Part shown: one piece after another, positions 1-6,243 of the stretch | Layout: the number at the start of each line of letters is the position of its first letter | Position numbering within the stretch: the stretch's first letter is position 1 | Source: an uncultured Pseudomonadota bacterium | GTDB taxonomy: Bacteria > Pseudomonadota > Gammaproteobacteria > Burkholderiales > Eutrophovitaceae | Assembly (NCBI GenBank): GCA_913057845.1 | Contig: CAJXPC010000111.1 | Span: 1-6,290 of the forward strand | DNA length: 6,290 bases | Reading direction: 5' to 3' | Notes under the pieces: model-generated | The model's database searches: none | The model's input: only the letters and a program-made list of their open reading frames with translations | Told to the model about the DNA's origin: nothing | Program-made: the position numbers and the translations under genes

Positions 1-27
1 GCAGCGTCAGATGTGTATAAGAGACAG
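1..27 (+). other. Untrimmed Illumina Nextera Read 1 adapter (technical sequence)
   Basis: These bases match the last 27 nt of the 33-nt Nextera Read 1 transposase adapter: an 8-nt tail followed by the 19-bp mosaic end AGATGTGTATAAGAGACAG at 9-27. The mosaic end is a laboratory hybrid of the two natural IS50 ends, so it does not occur as a natural transposon terminus. Genomic sequence begins at 28. The adapter is open in the leuS frame and supplies a GTG at 13-15, so gene callers could report a false start reading MYKRQ before the real leuS codons. Confidence 0.98.
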
Positions 28-189
28 AACGGGAAGCTTCGTAGCAAGATAACTGTTTTGGCATCTGCCTCAAGAGAAGAGGTCCAAGAGATGGCATTAG
101 GCGATAAGTTGGTGCAGACTTACGTTGAGGGTCAAGCGGTTAAAAAAATTGTGCTTGTTCCAGGCCGATTAGTAAATATTGTTATTTAA
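28..189 (+). CDS. leuS: Leucine--tRNA ligase, C-terminal fragment (5' truncated by contig end)
   Basis: This is the last 53 residues of leucyl-tRNA synthetase, the cytoplasmic enzyme that charges tRNA-Leu. The fragment starts NGKLRSKITV and ends VPGRLVNIVI. This is the hallmark LeuRS C-terminal domain pattern, comparable to E. coli NGKVRAKITV and YVPGKLLNLVV; the domain contacts the tRNA elbow. The full protein is normally about 860 residues, so roughly 94% lies outside the window. The missing part is cut off by the adapter junction at 27/28, not by mutation. The stop TAA is at 187-189, and lptE begins 20 bp later on the same strand. leuS-lptE is a conserved gammaproteobacterial pair, which supports co-transcription. 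Any start inside 1-27 is artefactual. Confidence 0.95.
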   Translation, partial: NGKLRSKITVLASASREEVQEMALGDKLVQTYVEGQAVKKIVLVPGRLVNIVI

Positions 190-209
190 TCCGATCGTAT
201 GCGAAGTTA

Positions 210-701
210 ATGATTACAATTAAAACAAAACTATTGCTGTTGGTTGTTGCACTAGCGATGACGAGTTGCGGGTTTAAGCTTAAAGGCGGCTATGAGATTC
301 CCTATCAGACGGTTTATATTCAAGCCGATGTGGATTCTCAGGTGGGCAGAGCGCTCAAGAAAAAAATAGAGAGAAAATATAAGAATATGCTTGTTGATGC
401 CGCATCATCAGCAGAAGTGGTGGTTAGCGTTCTTGCAGAAAACTCGACTCGGTCGATATCGGTGTTATCGAACTCAGGGACCATCGATGAGTACGAGTTG
501 CTTTACTCGATTCAGTTTAGAATTTACTCGCCGAAAAATGCTACCAATGCGTTAGACAGTCAGTTCTCATTACGCCGAAAAATAACTTATAGCGATCAGA
601 ATATTTCCGCCAAATCGAGTGAAGAGGAGTCTTTAATCAACGATATGGCCATTGATGCGGCGACGAGAATTTTGGTTCGACTGTCGAAGGAGAGGATTTA
701 G
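210..701 (+). CDS. lptE: LPS-assembly lipoprotein LptE
   Basis: LptE is the outer-membrane lipoprotein that plugs the LptD barrel and helps deliver lipopolysaccharide to the cell surface. The 163-residue product has a lipoprotein signal: Lys5 and Lys7, a hydrophobic stretch at about 8-17, then MTSC with the lipidated Cys at residue 20. The mature protein starts CGFKLKGG, close to the CGFxLRG typical of LptE. The EYELLYSIQFRI region (about 94-105) and the C-terminal DMAIDAATRILVRL helix (about 145-158) also fit the family. At 163 residues it is shorter than E. coli LptE (193). The ATG at 210 is chosen because it gives a clean signal peptide; only a weak GAAG (203-206) precedes it. The leuS-lptE order supports the call. 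Usually holA follows, but here metX does. Confidence 0.92.
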   Translation: MITIKTKLLLLVVALAMTSCGFKLKGGYEIPYQTVYIQADVDSQVGRALKKKIERKYKNMLVDAASSAEVVVSVLAENSTRSISVLSNSGTIDEYELLYSIQFRIYSPKNATNALDSQFSLRRKITYSDQNISAKSSEEESLINDMAIDAATRILVRLSKERI

Positions 702-772
702 GTTTTGTGTGCTCTTGATGTTTTTCAAACCGCACTTAAGTTTATTGACCTAATGGGTATAAGGCAGCTTTA

Positions 773-1912
773 ATGACGAGATCATCTATTGGTGATGTGC
801 ATCCTCAACATATGGCGTTTGATGAGCCTATTTTGCTCAAATCTGGCGAGACGCTATCGAGCTACCAGCTGACGTTTGAAACTTACGGCTCGCTTAATGA
901 GGAAAAAACAAATGCCGTTTTGGTGTGTCACGCTCTTAACGCCTCGCACCATGTAGCAGGGACCTATAACGGGGACGAAAAAACCAGAGGGTGGTGGGAT
1001 AATTTGATTGGTCCAGGAAAGCCGCTGGATACCAATCGTTTTTTTGTGATTGGGCTCAATAATCTCGGTGGTTGCCATGGTTCAACGGGTCCTTCATCCG
1101 TCAATCCTGCAACGACTGAACCTTGGGGTAGCACATTTCCAATGGTGACAGTCGAGGATTGGGTTGAGACCCAGGCAAGGCTTGCGACGAAACTTGGCAT
1201 AGAGACTTTTGCGGCGGTTATTGGCGGCAGTTTGGGGGGTATGCAAGCCCTGCAGTGGACAATTGATCAGCCTACGCGAATCAAAAATGCCGTGATCGTG
1301 GCTTCTGCGCCAAAGCTATCCGCACAAAATATTGCGTTCAATGAGGTTGCACGTCAGGCGATCACTTTAGATCCTGAGTTTTATGGCGGTGATTTTTATC
1401 AGCAAAAAACCTTACCGCGCAGTGGTTTGAAGATTGCTCGGATGATTGGGCACATTACGTATCTTTCAGACGATTCCATGGACGTTAAATTTGGCAGGAG
1501 CTTACGAGAAGACGTTTTAAAGTTTAACTTTGATACCGAGTTTCAGATCGAGTCTTATTTGAGGTATCAAGGTGATAAATTCGCAGAGACGTTTGATGCG
1601 AATACCTATTTGCGTATTACCAAAGCACTTGATTATTTTGATCCGGCCACTAAATATTCGGGAAAACTCTCCGCCACGCTGAGTCACGCTCAAGCCAATT
1701 ATTTAGTCATATCATTTACGTCTGATTGGCGTTTCTCTCCAAAACGTTCCAGGGAGATAGTTGACGCACTGGTCGCGAATAAGTTGAATGTCTCTTATGG
1801 AGAAATAGATTCACCTCATGGGCATGATGCATTTTTAATGGATGAGCCTGTGTACCATGACTTGATTGGCGCTTATTTTGACCGAGTTTGGAAAGAGCAC
1901 AAGGATGAGTAG
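773..1912 (+). CDS. metX: Homoserine O-acyltransferase MetX (probably succinyl-CoA dependent)
   Basis: This alpha/beta-hydrolase enzyme acylates the hydroxyl of L-homoserine, the committed step of methionine synthesis. The 379 residues match Pseudomonas MetX in length and along the whole chain. The nucleophile elbow [12 protein letters not shown] carries Ser153. The other triad members are Asp318 (in TSDWRFSP) and His351 (in HGHDAF). Arg223 (ARMIGH) and Asp352 fit the substrate-binding positions. The family name suggests acetyltransferase, but Arg320, two residues after the catalytic Asp, matches the DWRF form of gammaproteobacterial MetX enzymes that use succinyl-CoA. Succinyl specificity is therefore my inference. 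The start at 773 has AAGG at 761-764, 8 nt upstream, and aligns with family N-termini. The stop overlaps metW by 8 nt. No MetJ box or SAM riboswitch is evident in the 71-bp upstream gap. Confidence 0.96.
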   Translation: MTRSSIGDVHPQHMAFDEPILLKSGETLSSYQLTFETYGSLNEEKTNAVLVCHALNASHHVAGTYNGDEKTRGWWDNLIGPGKPLDTNRFFVIGLNNLGGCHGSTGPSSVNPATTEPWGSTFPMVTVEDWVETQARLATKLGIETFAAVIGGSLGGMQALQWTIDQPTRIKNAVIVASAPKLSAQNIAFNEVARQAITLDPEFYGGDFYQQKTLPRSGLKIARMIGHITYLSDDSMDVKFGRSLREDVLKFNFDTEFQIESYLRYQGDKFAETFDANTYLRITKALDYFDPATKYSGKLSATLSHAQANYLVISFTSDWRFSPKRSREIVDALVANKLNVSYGEIDSPHGHDAFLMDEPVYHDLIGAYFDRVWKEHKDE

Positions 1913-2507
1913 TGATAACACGATCAGGCGACAGGATTATCAAATCATTACCGAGATGATTGAAGATGGGTCGACGGTGCTAGATCTGGGCTGCGGTGAT
2001 GGGTCTTTATTGTTACATCTTAAACAAACGAGAAATGTATCAGGGTACGGAGTTGAGAAAGATGACCGTAATGTACTCGCCAGCTTGAGTAATGGCATCA
2101 ACGTCGTTCAATCTGATTTGGAGCAAGGGTTGGCGGGCTTTGGCCCCGTGACCTTTGATTACGTTGTTTTATCGTTGACGTTGCAAGCCGTCCATCAAAC
2201 CGAGGCCATTATTGATGAGATGCTACGCGTTGGTAGGCAGGTTATTGTGACCTTTCCTAATTTTGGATTCTGGCGCCACCGCTTACAAATTTTCTTAGGC
2301 CAAGCTCCTGTATCGAAGCAGTTGCCTTACCAGTGGTACGACACACCTAATGTTCATGTGTTAACGATTAATGATTTCGAAAACTTTTGTGTTAGCCATA
2401 ACGCCAGGATTCTCGATAAAGTCGTACTCAGTGAAAGAGGCAGACCAATAGATGCGTTCCCTAATTTAATGGGGGCCCTTGCGATTTATAGATTCGATAA
2501 GGGCTAA
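1905..2507 (+). CDS. metW: Methionine biosynthesis protein MetW (class I methyltransferase fold)
   Basis: MetW is the usual partner of MetX in methionine synthesis; in several proteobacteria it is needed for full MetX activity, apparently by direct interaction. The 200 residues show a SAM-binding motif [13 protein letters not shown] (25-36), then GYGVEKD (47-53). The MetW signatures LTLQAVH (91-97), [21 protein letters not shown] (105-124, plus Arg) and [11 protein letters not shown] (141-151) follow. Despite the fold, no methyltransferase reaction is firmly established for the family. The start chosen is ATG at 1905, inside the end of metX (ATGAGTAG, 8-nt overlap), which implies translational coupling. 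A longer reading from 1866 would add 13 residues encoded by metX out of frame and is unlikely. The gene converges with the ampG-like gene 27 bp away. Confidence 0.95.
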   Translation: MSSDNTIRRQDYQIITEMIEDGSTVLDLGCGDGSLLLHLKQTRNVSGYGVEKDDRNVLASLSNGINVVQSDLEQGLAGFGPVTFDYVVLSLTLQAVHQTEAIIDEMLRVGRQVIVTFPNFGFWRHRLQIFLGQAPVSKQLPYQWYDTPNVHVLTINDFENFCVSHNARILDKVVLSERGRPIDAFPNLMGALAIYRFDKG

Positions 2508-2534
2508 AAATAAAGCGACTAGTTTTTGGTGGCC

Positions 2535-3863
2535 CTAGGGTCTCGAGCCTATAGAGATTTTCCTGATGAACCAAACCAGAATCAGGCTCGGCACCCCGAT
2601 GAGCGCTGTTGTGATAAAGAAGTAGGCATACCCCCACTCCTCAACGAATACTCCAGACCAACCGGCGATTGATTTTGGAAACAAAAACATTAATGAGCTG
2701 AATAGTGCGTACTGAGTCGCAGAATATTGAATATTTGTGAGGCTGGAAAGATAAGCGATGAATGCTGCGCTCGCAATTCCAGCGCTGAAATTATCCGCGC
2801 TCACTGTCAAGGCTAGTGCACCAATTGAAGGTTCGTTGACCGAAATCCATGCAAATAGTAGGTTGGTTAGACTGCTTAAGGCCGCGCCGATAAAAAGGAT
2901 CTTGAAGATGCCGAGGTGTTTGATGAGCGACCCGCCAACGAGCGCTCCTAAAATAGTCATAATGACGCCAAATATTTTGGAAACCGTCGCAATCTCTTGT
3001 TTAGAAAACCCCATGTCAAGGTAGAAGGGATTAGACATTACGCCCATGACTATATCTGAGATTCTGTAAAGACTAATCATTGCAAGCAATACAATAGCCT
3101 GAAGTCGATAACGTCTAATAAAATCTAAAAATGGCATGATGGCTGCATTTTTAAGCCACCCAGTCAATCGTTGAGCTCTTGATTGTGTGTCGAGAGTATG
3201 ACTTCCCCCATAAGCGTGCACCACGGGTTCTTTAGACAGTATTGTGGTTGTAATGCCAATCAACATGAGCGCCGACATGCATAGGTATGCGTACATCCAA
3301 GGCTCAGGTTCGTACACGTTTTCCGTATAGTCAAACCATGATGCTAAAAGTAAGGCGCCAGCGGAAGATGTAATCATGGCAATTCGGTACCCCATTTGAT
3401 ACGTAGCGGCCATGGCACCTTGCTCCTCAATGAGGCCAGACTCAATACGGAACGCATCCAGAGCGATATCCTGGGTGGCCGACGCCGTTGCAGTTAGGAT
3501 GGAAAATCCGATTAAAACAGATAGCCCTTGTGAGGGATCTGTTGTAGCAATCCCGATGAGGCCAACACCTACCATAATTTGTGACACTAAAAGCCACGCT
3601 CGTCTTCTGCCAAGCTTTGACGTGAGCACTGGGATCGGCATTTGATCAACTAGAGGAGACCAAGCCCATTTGAAGGCGTAGACCAAACCAATCCATGAAA
3701 AAAAGCCAATGGTTGAGAGCTCATGCCCAGCCTCTCTGAGCCAAAAAGAAAGCGTTCCAAAAATTAGAAGTAGCGGCAGCCCAGCTGAGAAGCCGAGAAA
3801 CAGCATGCGCAATACGTTAGTTTGCGTATAAATTGCGAAGAAGCTGTTAATACGCATTTTCAT
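2535..3863 (-). CDS. ampG: AmpG-family muropeptide permease (MFS)
   Basis: This is an inner-membrane major facilitator of the AmpG/PAT family, which imports GlcNAc-anhydroMurNAc peptides for cell wall recycling and, where AmpR/AmpC exist, beta-lactamase induction. The 442 residues contain about 12 predicted hydrophobic segments, roughly at 18-40, 52-70, 88-107, 113-133, 158-175, 190-208, 255-275, 294-315, 319-340, 350-372, 386-405 and 411-433. AmpG signatures are GFSAGLPLLLIFGTLSFWL (24-42), TIGFFSWIGLVYAFKWAWSPLVD (51-73, note Lys65), LGRRRAWLL (84-92) and SATQDIALDAFRIE (128-141). E. coli AmpG is 491 residues with 14 segments, so this is a shorter form. Start codons at 3863 and 3857 are both possible, and neither has a strong Shine-Dalgarno sequence. 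It lies 44 bp downstream of the exonuclease gene on the same strand, so co-transcription is plausible. Substrate is inferred from family. Confidence 0.87.
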   Translation of the reverse strand: MKMRINSFFAIYTQTNVLRMLFLGFSAGLPLLLIFGTLSFWLREAGHELSTIGFFSWIGLVYAFKWAWSPLVDQMPIPVLTSKLGRRRAWLLVSQIMVGVGLIGIATTDPSQGLSVLIGFSILTATASATQDIALDAFRIESGLIEEQGAMAATYQMGYRIAMITSSAGALLLASWFDYTENVYEPEPWMYAYLCMSALMLIGITTTILSKEPVVHAYGGSHTLDTQSRAQRLTGWLKNAAIMPFLDFIRRYRLQAIVLLAMISLYRISDIVMGVMSNPFYLDMGFSKQEIATVSKIFGVIMTILGALVGGSLIKHLGIFKILFIGAALSSLTNLLFAWISVNEPSIGALALTVSADNFSAGIASAAFIAYLSSLTNIQYSATQYALFSSLMFLFPKSIAGWSGVFVEEWGYAYFFITTALIGVPSLILVWFIRKISIGSRP

Positions 3864-3907
3864 GGGACTCGATGAGACTCGTAGGCCTTTAAGGTAATTT
3901 TTTGCAG

Positions 3908-4684
3908 TTAAATAATAAAGTCGTAGTCAATCGTTAAAGGTGCATGATCACTGAACCGTTCGGTCTTGTAAATTTCTTCTCTTTTGGCTGTACTCGCAAC
4001 ACTAGGGGAGCACAATTGATAGTCAATGCGCCAACCGACGTTATTTGACCAAGCTTGACCTCGGTTCGACCACCAAGTGTATTGATCAGGGCTGGCATTC
4101 AATTGCCTAAAGACGTCAACATATCCTAGCTTATTGAGCACGCCGTCAAACCATTCCCTTTCCTCGGGAAGAAAGCCTGAGTTCTTTCGATTGGGTCTCC
4201 AGTTCTTTAGGTCTATTTCCTTGTGTGCAACGTTCCAATCTCCGCAGATAACAACGTCTCTTCCGCTTTGAATTAACGCATGTAAGGGTTCTATAAATCG
4301 TTCCTGAAAGCTAAATTTGATGCTTAGGCGTTCTGCCGAACTTGATCCCGAGGGCACATAAACGGAAATTACCGAAAGATTGTTAAATCGTGCTTCGATA
4401 TATCTGCCCTCAGCATCAATATCCTCAAAACCCAATCCTTTGATCACATCATCGGGCTCTCGTTTAGAATAGATACCAACACCGCTGTAGCCTGGCCGCT
4501 CGGCGCAATGAAAAAAACTATGATAATCGGCAATATTTCTTATGTCGTTATTGATATCTTTTTCCTGAGCCTTGAGCTCTTGAAGACAGAATATATCTGC
4601 GTTAGATTGAGTCATCCATGTGGGGAGACCTTTTTTAACAGCGGAACGGATACCATTTAAATTTAATGAAACAATTCTTAACAT
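3908..4684 (-). CDS. xth: Exodeoxyribonuclease III / AP endonuclease (Crc-like genomic position)
   Basis: This protein belongs to the exonuclease III family of Mg-dependent AP endonuclease/3'-exonucleases used in base excision repair. The 258 residues start MLRIVSLNLNGIRS and hold every main catalytic position: Asn8, Glu36 (LQELKAQ), Tyr109 (VYVPSG), Asp149 and Asn151 (GDWNVAH), Asp221 (WRIDYQL), Asp246 and His247 (SDHAP). These correspond to E. coli XthA N7, E34, Y109, D151/N153, D229 and D258/H259. The length, the DVKNW-like IDLKNWRP stretch and the ending IDYDF resemble Pseudomonas Crc (259 residues), and Crc is also divergent from pyrE. Pseudomonas Crc has lost catalytic residues that are kept here, so nuclease activity is the better call. 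The ATG at 4684 aligns with the family N-terminus; an upstream reading to 4768 would add 28 pyrE-antisense residues. Its start overlaps the pyrE start. Confidence 0.93.
   Translation of the reverse strand: MLRIVSLNLNGIRSAVKKGLPTWMTQSNADIFCLQELKAQEKDINNDIRNIADYHSFFHCAERPGYSGVGIYSKREPDDVIKGLGFEDIDAEGRYIEARFNNLSVISVYVPSGSSSAERLSIKFSFQERFIEPLHALIQSGRDVVICGDWNVAHKEIDLKNWRPNRKNSGFLPEEREWFDGVLNKLGYVDVFRQLNASPDQYTWWSNRGQAWSNNVGWRIDYQLCSPSVASTAKREEIYKTERFSDHAPLTIDYDFII
4635..4663 (+). promoter_or_regulatory. Possible pyrE promoter inside the exonuclease gene
   Basis: TTAACA at 4635-4640 matches the sigma-70 -35 consensus at 5 of 6 positions. After a 17-bp spacer, TAAATT at 4658-4663 matches the -10 consensus at 4 of 6. 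The start would fall near 4670, giving a leader of about a dozen bases. It is proposed because pyrE has no upstream intergenic space, so its promoter must lie within the oppositely oriented exonuclease coding sequence. The local AT-richness makes chance matches likely. Confidence 0.25.
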
Positions 4685-5333
4685 GACGTCACAAATTTTC
4701 TCAAAAGTAGAGTTTATCGAATTTACACTTAAAGCTAATGTCTTGCGTTTTGGTGACTTTACAACCAAGGCGGGACGACAGTCGCCTTATTTTTTTAATG
4801 CCGGATTATTTACTGATGGCGTAGCGATTGCAAAATTAGGTCAATTTTATGCTCAAGCGATTCTTAATGCGAATATTGAGTTTGATATGCTATATGGACC
4901 AGCCTATAAAGGTATCACTTTATCGGCTTCCACCGCGATTGCTTTAGCTGGCTTTAATAGAAACGTTCCGTTTGCTTTTAATCGTAAGGAAGTTAAAGAT
5001 CATGGTGAGGGAGGCTTAACGATAGGAGCGCCGGTCTCTGGAAAGGTGCTTATCGTTGATGATGTCATCTCAGCAGGCACCTCGGTGCGTGAGTCAATTG
5101 AGGTGATTGAGGCCACTGGAGCATCACCATGTGGGATCGTTATTTCTTTAGATCGTCAAGAACGCGGGACAGGAGCCGAGTCGGCAATTCAACAAATCCA
5201 ACGAGATTTTGGCCTGCCCGTAATCAATTTGTTTTGCTTGGACGACCTCGTGGAATATTTATCTCAAAAGCCTGAGATGGCTGATAATCTAAGTCGAGTA
5301 TGCAAGTATCGTGAAGAATATGGCGCAGCTTAA
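4683..5333 (+). CDS. pyrE: Orotate phosphoribosyltransferase
   Basis: PyrE transfers phosphoribose from PRPP to orotate, giving OMP in de novo pyrimidine synthesis in the cytoplasm. The 216 residues fit the gammaproteobacterial form (E. coli 213). FGDFTTKAGRQSPYFFNAGLF lies at about 24-43, and GPAYKGI at 72-78. The catalytic loop FNRKEVKDHGEGG (99-111) carries Arg101, Lys102, Lys105 and His107. The PRPP-binding motif is VLIVDDVISAGTS (122-134), and the C-terminal LDRQERG, KPEMA and YREEYG are also typical. The start at 4683 is the only ATG, GTG or TTG near the conserved N-terminus; a reading from 4620 adds 21 residues antisense to the exonuclease gene. No Shine-Dalgarno sequence precedes the ATG, so a leaderless or very short-leader mRNA is possible. 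Its stop lies 1 nt from the gatB stop on the other strand. Confidence 0.97.
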   Translation: MTSQIFSKVEFIEFTLKANVLRFGDFTTKAGRQSPYFFNAGLFTDGVAIAKLGQFYAQAILNANIEFDMLYGPAYKGITLSASTAIALAGFNRNVPFAFNRKEVKDHGEGGLTIGAPVSGKVLIVDDVISAGTSVRESIEVIEATGASPCGIVISLDRQERGTGAESAIQQIQRDFGLPVINLFCLDDLVEYLSQKPEMADNLSRVCKYREEYGAA

Positions 5334-5334
5334 A

Positions 5335-6243
5335 TTAAACTAACTTAGCTTTCAAAATTTCGTTTACCTGCGTTGGGTTTGCTTTACCTTTTGTCAATTT
5401 CATCACTTGGCCTACCAGTGAATTAAGGGCCTTTTCTTTTCCTGCTTTAAAGTCATCAACCTGTTGCGGGTTTTGCGCGATGACTTGGTCGACATAAGAT
5501 TCAATTTCACCCGAGTCCGACATTTGGGTGAAGCCTTTTTCCTTAATAATGTCATCTACAGATAATGCGCCGCCCCACAATTCCTCGAACACCAGTCGAG
5601 CCAGTTTTGTGGACAGCGTGTTATCAAGAATGCGTTTAATTAAGGTTGACAAGCTCGACGGAGAAACCGGACACACGGAGAAGTCTTTCTGTTCGCGATT
5701 AAGCGCGGCAGCTACTTCGCCATTCATCCAGTTGGCAATCAGTTTGGCCGCAGGTTTGATCGTCTGTTCATCAAATTCGGCGAGGGCGGACTCAAAATAA
5801 GAGGCCGCCTCCAGGGTGGATACCAGTGAAGCAACATCAGGACCATTGAGCGCTAACTCGGCTTGATAGCGTTCAGCCTTCGACTTAGGCAGTTCGGGAA
5901 GCGATGAACGCACGGTGACTAACCAGTCATCATCAATAATCAATGGTAGCAAATCTGGGTCAGGGAAGTAGCGATAATCGTGCGCATCTTCTTTGGTGCG
6001 CATCAATCGGGTCTCACCACTATCGGGATCAAAAAGTACGGTTGCCTGAACGATAGATAGACCATCTTCAATTTGCTCAATCTGCCAACGCGCTTCGTAT
6101 TCAATAGCTTGTTGGAGGAACCGAAAAGAGTTTAGATTTTTAATTTCTCTGCGAGTGCCGAGGGTATTGTCCCCCTTTCTTCGGACAGACACGTTGGCAT
6201 CACATCTGAAGTTACCTTCTTGCATATTGCCATCACAAATGCC
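5335..6243 (-). CDS. gatB: Asp/Glu-tRNA(Asn/Gln) amidotransferase subunit B, C-terminal part (5' truncated)
   Basis: GatB is the tRNA-binding and phosphorylating subunit of the GatCAB amidotransferase, which converts misacylated Asp-tRNA(Asn) and/or Glu-tRNA(Gln) to the amide form. The 302 genomic residues begin GICDGNMQEGNFRCDANVSV, then TRREIKNLNSFRF, LFDPDSGETRLMR and DAHDYRYFPDPDLLPL, all core GatB signatures. The last 150 or so residues form the helical/YqeY-like tail ending LTKGKANPTQVNEILKAKLV. GatB is usually about 480 residues, so some 175-180 N-terminal residues are missing beyond the contig end. The reading frame stays open through the adapter to a GTG at 6256-6258, which gives a false 5-residue N-terminus MYKRQ. 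The gene converges on pyrE with 1 nt between stops. The rest of a gatCAB cluster, if present, would lie beyond the window. Confidence 0.97.
   Translation of the reverse strand, partial: GICDGNMQEGNFRCDANVSVRRKGDNTLGTRREIKNLNSFRFLQQAIEYEARWQIEQIEDGLSIVQATVLFDPDSGETRLMRTKEDAHDYRYFPDPDLLPLIIDDDWLVTVRSSLPELPKSKAERYQAELALNGPDVASLVSTLEAASYFESALAEFDEQTIKPAAKLIANWMNGEVAAALNREQKDFSVCPVSPSSLSTLIKRILDNTLSTKLARLVFEELWGGALSVDDIIKEKGFTQMSDSGEIESYVDQVIAQNPQQVDDFKAGKEKALNSLVGQVMKLTKGKANPTQVNEILKAKLV

Noticed and set aside
735..773. Promoter for metX using TATAAG (758-763) or TTGACC (745-750)
   Set aside because: TATAAG has no acceptable -35 at 16-18 bp and would start transcription near 770, after the AAGG ribosome site. 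TTGACC would place its -10 across the start codon.
854..1200. Reverse-strand open frames inside metX (854-1078, 964-1200), and similar ones at 1716-1943, 2758-3024, 3412-3645 and 5528-5800
   Set aside because: They are shadows of well-supported genes on the other strand, with no recognisable protein family.
1866..1904. Longer N-terminus for metW
   Set aside because: The extra 13 residues are encoded by metX in another frame and are not part of the MetW family; ATG at 1905 gives the normal length.
2501..2535. Possible bidirectional terminator between metW and ampG: GGGC plus AAAAA at 2501-2510 against TTTTT and GCCC at 2523-2535
   Set aside because: The inner stem is only five A-T pairs, the outer GGGC/GCCC pairs are separated by an uneven internal loop, and there is no U-tract after a GC-rich stem.
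4620..4682. Longer pyrE N-terminus (21 extra residues), and likewise 28 extra residues for the exonuclease up to 4768
   Set aside because: Both extensions are antisense to the neighbour's conserved coding sequence and do not match family N-termini.
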